Below, piece after piece: positions 62,393-64,000 of a DNA stretch of 64,000 bases. The position numbers were made by a program, and so were the translations under genes. Numbering within the stretch: the stretch's first letter is position 1; each line of letters starts with the position of its first letter. A model generated the notes under the pieces. It had not been told where the DNA came from and made no database searches. It saw only the letters and a program-made list of their open reading frames with translations. Source of the stretch: Clostridia bacterium (lineage in GTDB: Bacteria; Bacillota; Clostridia; Christensenellales; Borkfalkiaceae); the NCBI GenBank assembly GCA_017399945.1, contig JAFQAQ010000005.1, positions 62,001-126,000 of the forward strand. The letters run 5' to 3'.

Positions 62393-63679
62393 ATGTTTCA
62401 AACCATTATTAATGCGTTTAAGATAAAAGAAGTTAGACGCAAAATTTTGATAACAATTGCATTACTGTTTGTATATAGATTAGGGTGCCATATTCCCGTT
62501 CCGGGAGTTAACGTGTTCGATGGGCTTGAAGATTATACTTTTTTGCAAATTATGAGCGCTGTTTCCGGTGGTGCTTTAACCTATGGTACTTTCTTTGCAA
62601 TGGGTATTGGACCATACATCAACGCATCGATTATCGTTCAACTTTTAACGGTAGGTATCCCTGCGCTTGAAAGATTGTCCAAGCAAGGCGAAGAAGGTAA
62701 AAGAAAAATTAATAATATTACCAGAATTGTTACCTTAATACTTGCAATTGCACAAGCAATTGGTATAATTGCAGCTTTTAAGGGATCTATCAATACCAAT
62801 CAAATTTTTGGTAGCGAAGGCTTTACAAGATTTTTAAGTTATGCGTTCTTAGTTGTAATTTACACTGCGGGCGCTTGTCTTACTATGTGGTTAGGTGAGA
62901 GAATTACCGATTATGGTGTAAGTAATGGTATTTCGTTACTCATCTTTGCTGGTATCTTGTCTACTGCTGGTACTGCTATTCTTGGTCTTATTGGTGATTT
63001 GTTTGTTGCTGAAACTGCTCAAAAGGCAGCATGGACTTTGATTTCCTTCGTTATTGCCACTATCGTTATTTTTGCTGCGATAGTTGCTGTTGACTCTGCG
63101 GAAAGAAAGATTCCAGTGCAGTATGCAAAACAAGTTAAAGGTAGAAAAATGTACGGTGGACAATCCACTCATATCCCGATTAAAGTTAATGCTTCTGGCG
63201 TTATGCCTTTAATCTTTGCGTTTGCTATCCTAAGTTTCCCAGACTTAATTATGAATTTAGTAGGGGTAAGTGATAACTGGTGGATTAGAAACATGGGTAG
63301 TGGTTCATGGCCTTACATGGTTATTCTTTGTGTATTTATTCTTTTCTTCTCTTACTTCTATAACCAAATTCAGTTTAACCCTGATGATATTAGTAAGAGT
63401 ATTCAAGGAAACGGTGGTTTTATTCCCGGCACACGTCCCGGTAAGCCTACCGCAGACTATTTAAAGAAGATTTCCAATAGAATTACCTTGTTTGGTGCAA
63501 TCTTCCTTGCATTAGTAGCATTAATTCCTTCAATTGTGTTTAAGGCTATTGGCGGTGAAGGTTTGATGAACGTATTTAGTGCTACTGGTTTATTGATTAT
63601 TGTTTCGGTTGCTCTTGAATTTGATCAAGCGCTTCAGTCTCAAATAATGATGAAAAATTACAAAGGATTTTTAAAATAA
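62393..63679 (+). CDS. secY: preprotein translocase subunit SecY
   Basis: Channel of the Sec translocon in the cytoplasmic membrane. The 428 residues have ten helices, starting after KIKEVRRKILITIALLFVYR; signatures include GCHIPVPGVN, GIGPYINASIIVQLL, GVSNGISLLIFAGI, and the cytoplasmic loop PVQYAKQVKGRKMYGGQSTH that contacts the ribosome and SecA. GGGAGG before ATG. SecG is encoded at 41148; SecE is not in the window. Confidence 0.98.
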   Translation: MFQTIINAFKIKEVRRKILITIALLFVYRLGCHIPVPGVNVFDGLEDYTFLQIMSAVSGGALTYGTFFAMGIGPYINASIIVQLLTVGIPALERLSKQGEEGKRKINNITRIVTLILAIAQAIGIIAAFKGSINTNQIFGSEGFTRFLSYAFLVVIYTAGACLTMWLGERITDYGVSNGISLLIFAGILSTAGTAILGLIGDLFVAETAQKAAWTLISFVIATIVIFAAIVAVDSAERKIPVQYAKQVKGRKMYGGQSTHIPIKVNASGVMPLIFAFAILSFPDLIMNLVGVSDNWWIRNMGSGSWPYMVILCVFILFFSYFYNQIQFNPDDISKSIQGNGGFIPGTRPGKPTADYLKKISNRITLFGAIFLALVALIPSIVFKAIGGEGLMNVFSATGLLIIVSVALEFDQALQSQIMMKNYKGFLK

Positions 63680-63685
63680 AACATC

Positions 63686-64000
63686 ATGAGAATTATATTG
63701 CTTGGAGCACCGGGATGCGGCAAGGGGACTCAAGCTGCAAAGATTTGCGAAAAGTATGACGTTCCACACATATCAACCGGCGATATATTTAGAGAAAACA
63801 TTAAAAATCAAACGGAGTTGGGCATAAAGGTAAAAGCTATTATGGATAGTGGTAATTTATGCCCCGATGACGTTACTTGTGAACTCGTTAAGGACAGACT
63901 TTCTAAGCCTGATTGTGTTAACGGGTATTTGCTTGATGGATTTCCTAGAAATCTTTTTCAGGCGACTGAGTTAGAGAAATTTGCAGCACCTGACGTAGTT
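63686..64000 (+). CDS. adk: adenylate kinase, 3'-truncated by window edge
   Basis: Balances ATP, ADP and AMP. The first 105 residues are present: P-loop [20 protein letters not shown], the AMP site [11 protein letters not shown] and [14 protein letters not shown]. The LID domain and the rest lie beyond 64000. It starts six bases after the secY stop without a clear ribosome binding site (nearest AAAGGA is 18 bases upstream), so translation may depend on coupling to secY. The secY-adk order is standard. Confidence 0.96.
   Translation, partial: MRIILLGAPGCGKGTQAAKICEKYDVPHISTGDIFRENIKNQTELGIKVKAIMDSGNLCPDDVTCELVKDRLSKPDCVNGYLLDGFPRNLFQATELEKFAAPDVV

Noticed and set aside
1-64000. Mobile elements, prophage, CRISPR arrays or tRNA genes
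   Set aside because: No transposase, integrase, direct repeat array or cloverleaf was found; tmRNA is the only tRNA-like element.

Overview
The window reads as a chromosomal segment of a low-GC Gram-positive bacterium, most likely a member of Clostridia (Bacillota). Support: an S10-spc ribosomal operon with a zinc-type S14 (rpsZ), a PyrR-regulated pyrimidine operon, PyrK-dependent class 1B PyrD, SecG-RNase R-SmpB-tmRNA synteny, strong TTGACA-N17-TATAAT promoters and AGGAGG-type ribosome binding sites. Almost everything is on the + strand; only three genes (a TetR regulator, a 3-helix membrane protein and an MntP/YtaF-like protein) are on the - strand. I see no transposase, integrase, phage gene, CRISPR array or tRNA.

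Layout. (1) 1-620: 3' end of tpiA. (2) 710-12850: purine operon purE-purC-purF-purM-[formate/nitrite-type channel]-purN-purO-purH(transformylase only)-purD-purL/Q, with a palindrome over its promoter and a terminator at the end. PurB and PurK are not in the window. (3) 12896-22915: a TetR-family gene divergent from a complete aromatic operon (aminotransferase, pheA, aroB, aroC, aroE-aroK fusion, aroQ, aroA, tyrA, DAHP synthase); both divergent promoters carry the same palindromic operator just downstream of the -10 box. (4) 23035-26792: argG-argH-argF. (5) 26834-36692: PyrR-type attenuator and pyrR-pyrC-carB-pyrK-pyrD-pyrF-[HAD phosphatase]-pyrE-pyrB(+PyrI zinc domain); carA is missing. (6) 36720-39053: uracil salvage uraA-upp behind a leader that looks like a translated, UTP-sensing attenuator. 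(7) 39062-44813: small membrane gene, gpmI, secG, rnr, smpB, tmRNA, mntP-like gene. (8) 45004-52754: a secreted membrane-anchored protein of unknown function, an RluA-type pseudouridine synthase, rqcH, tig, clpP, clpX. (9) 52793-64000: structured rpsJ leader with a strong intrinsic terminator, then rpsJ through secY in the standard order and the start of adk.

How the parts fit. The first 39 kb is a biosynthetic supercluster (purines, chorismate/Phe/Tyr, Arg, pyrimidines, uracil uptake) lying between tpiA and gpmI, which are usually neighbours in this phylum. Carbamoyl phosphate links argF and pyrB, and PRPP links the pur and pyr genes. The second part collects translation and its quality control: tmRNA/SmpB and RqcH are two ribosome-rescue routes, ClpXP degrades the tagged products, RNase R helps remove the faulty mRNA, and trigger factor folds nascent chains.

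Most notable: the leader peptide and attenuator before uraA (36767-36879); the rpsJ leader RNA with terminator (52829-52994); a PurF whose glutaminase active site is degenerate; a PurO plus split PurH arrangement; an aspartate transcarbamoylase carrying only the zinc half of PyrI; and the shared TetR operators of the aromatic operon.
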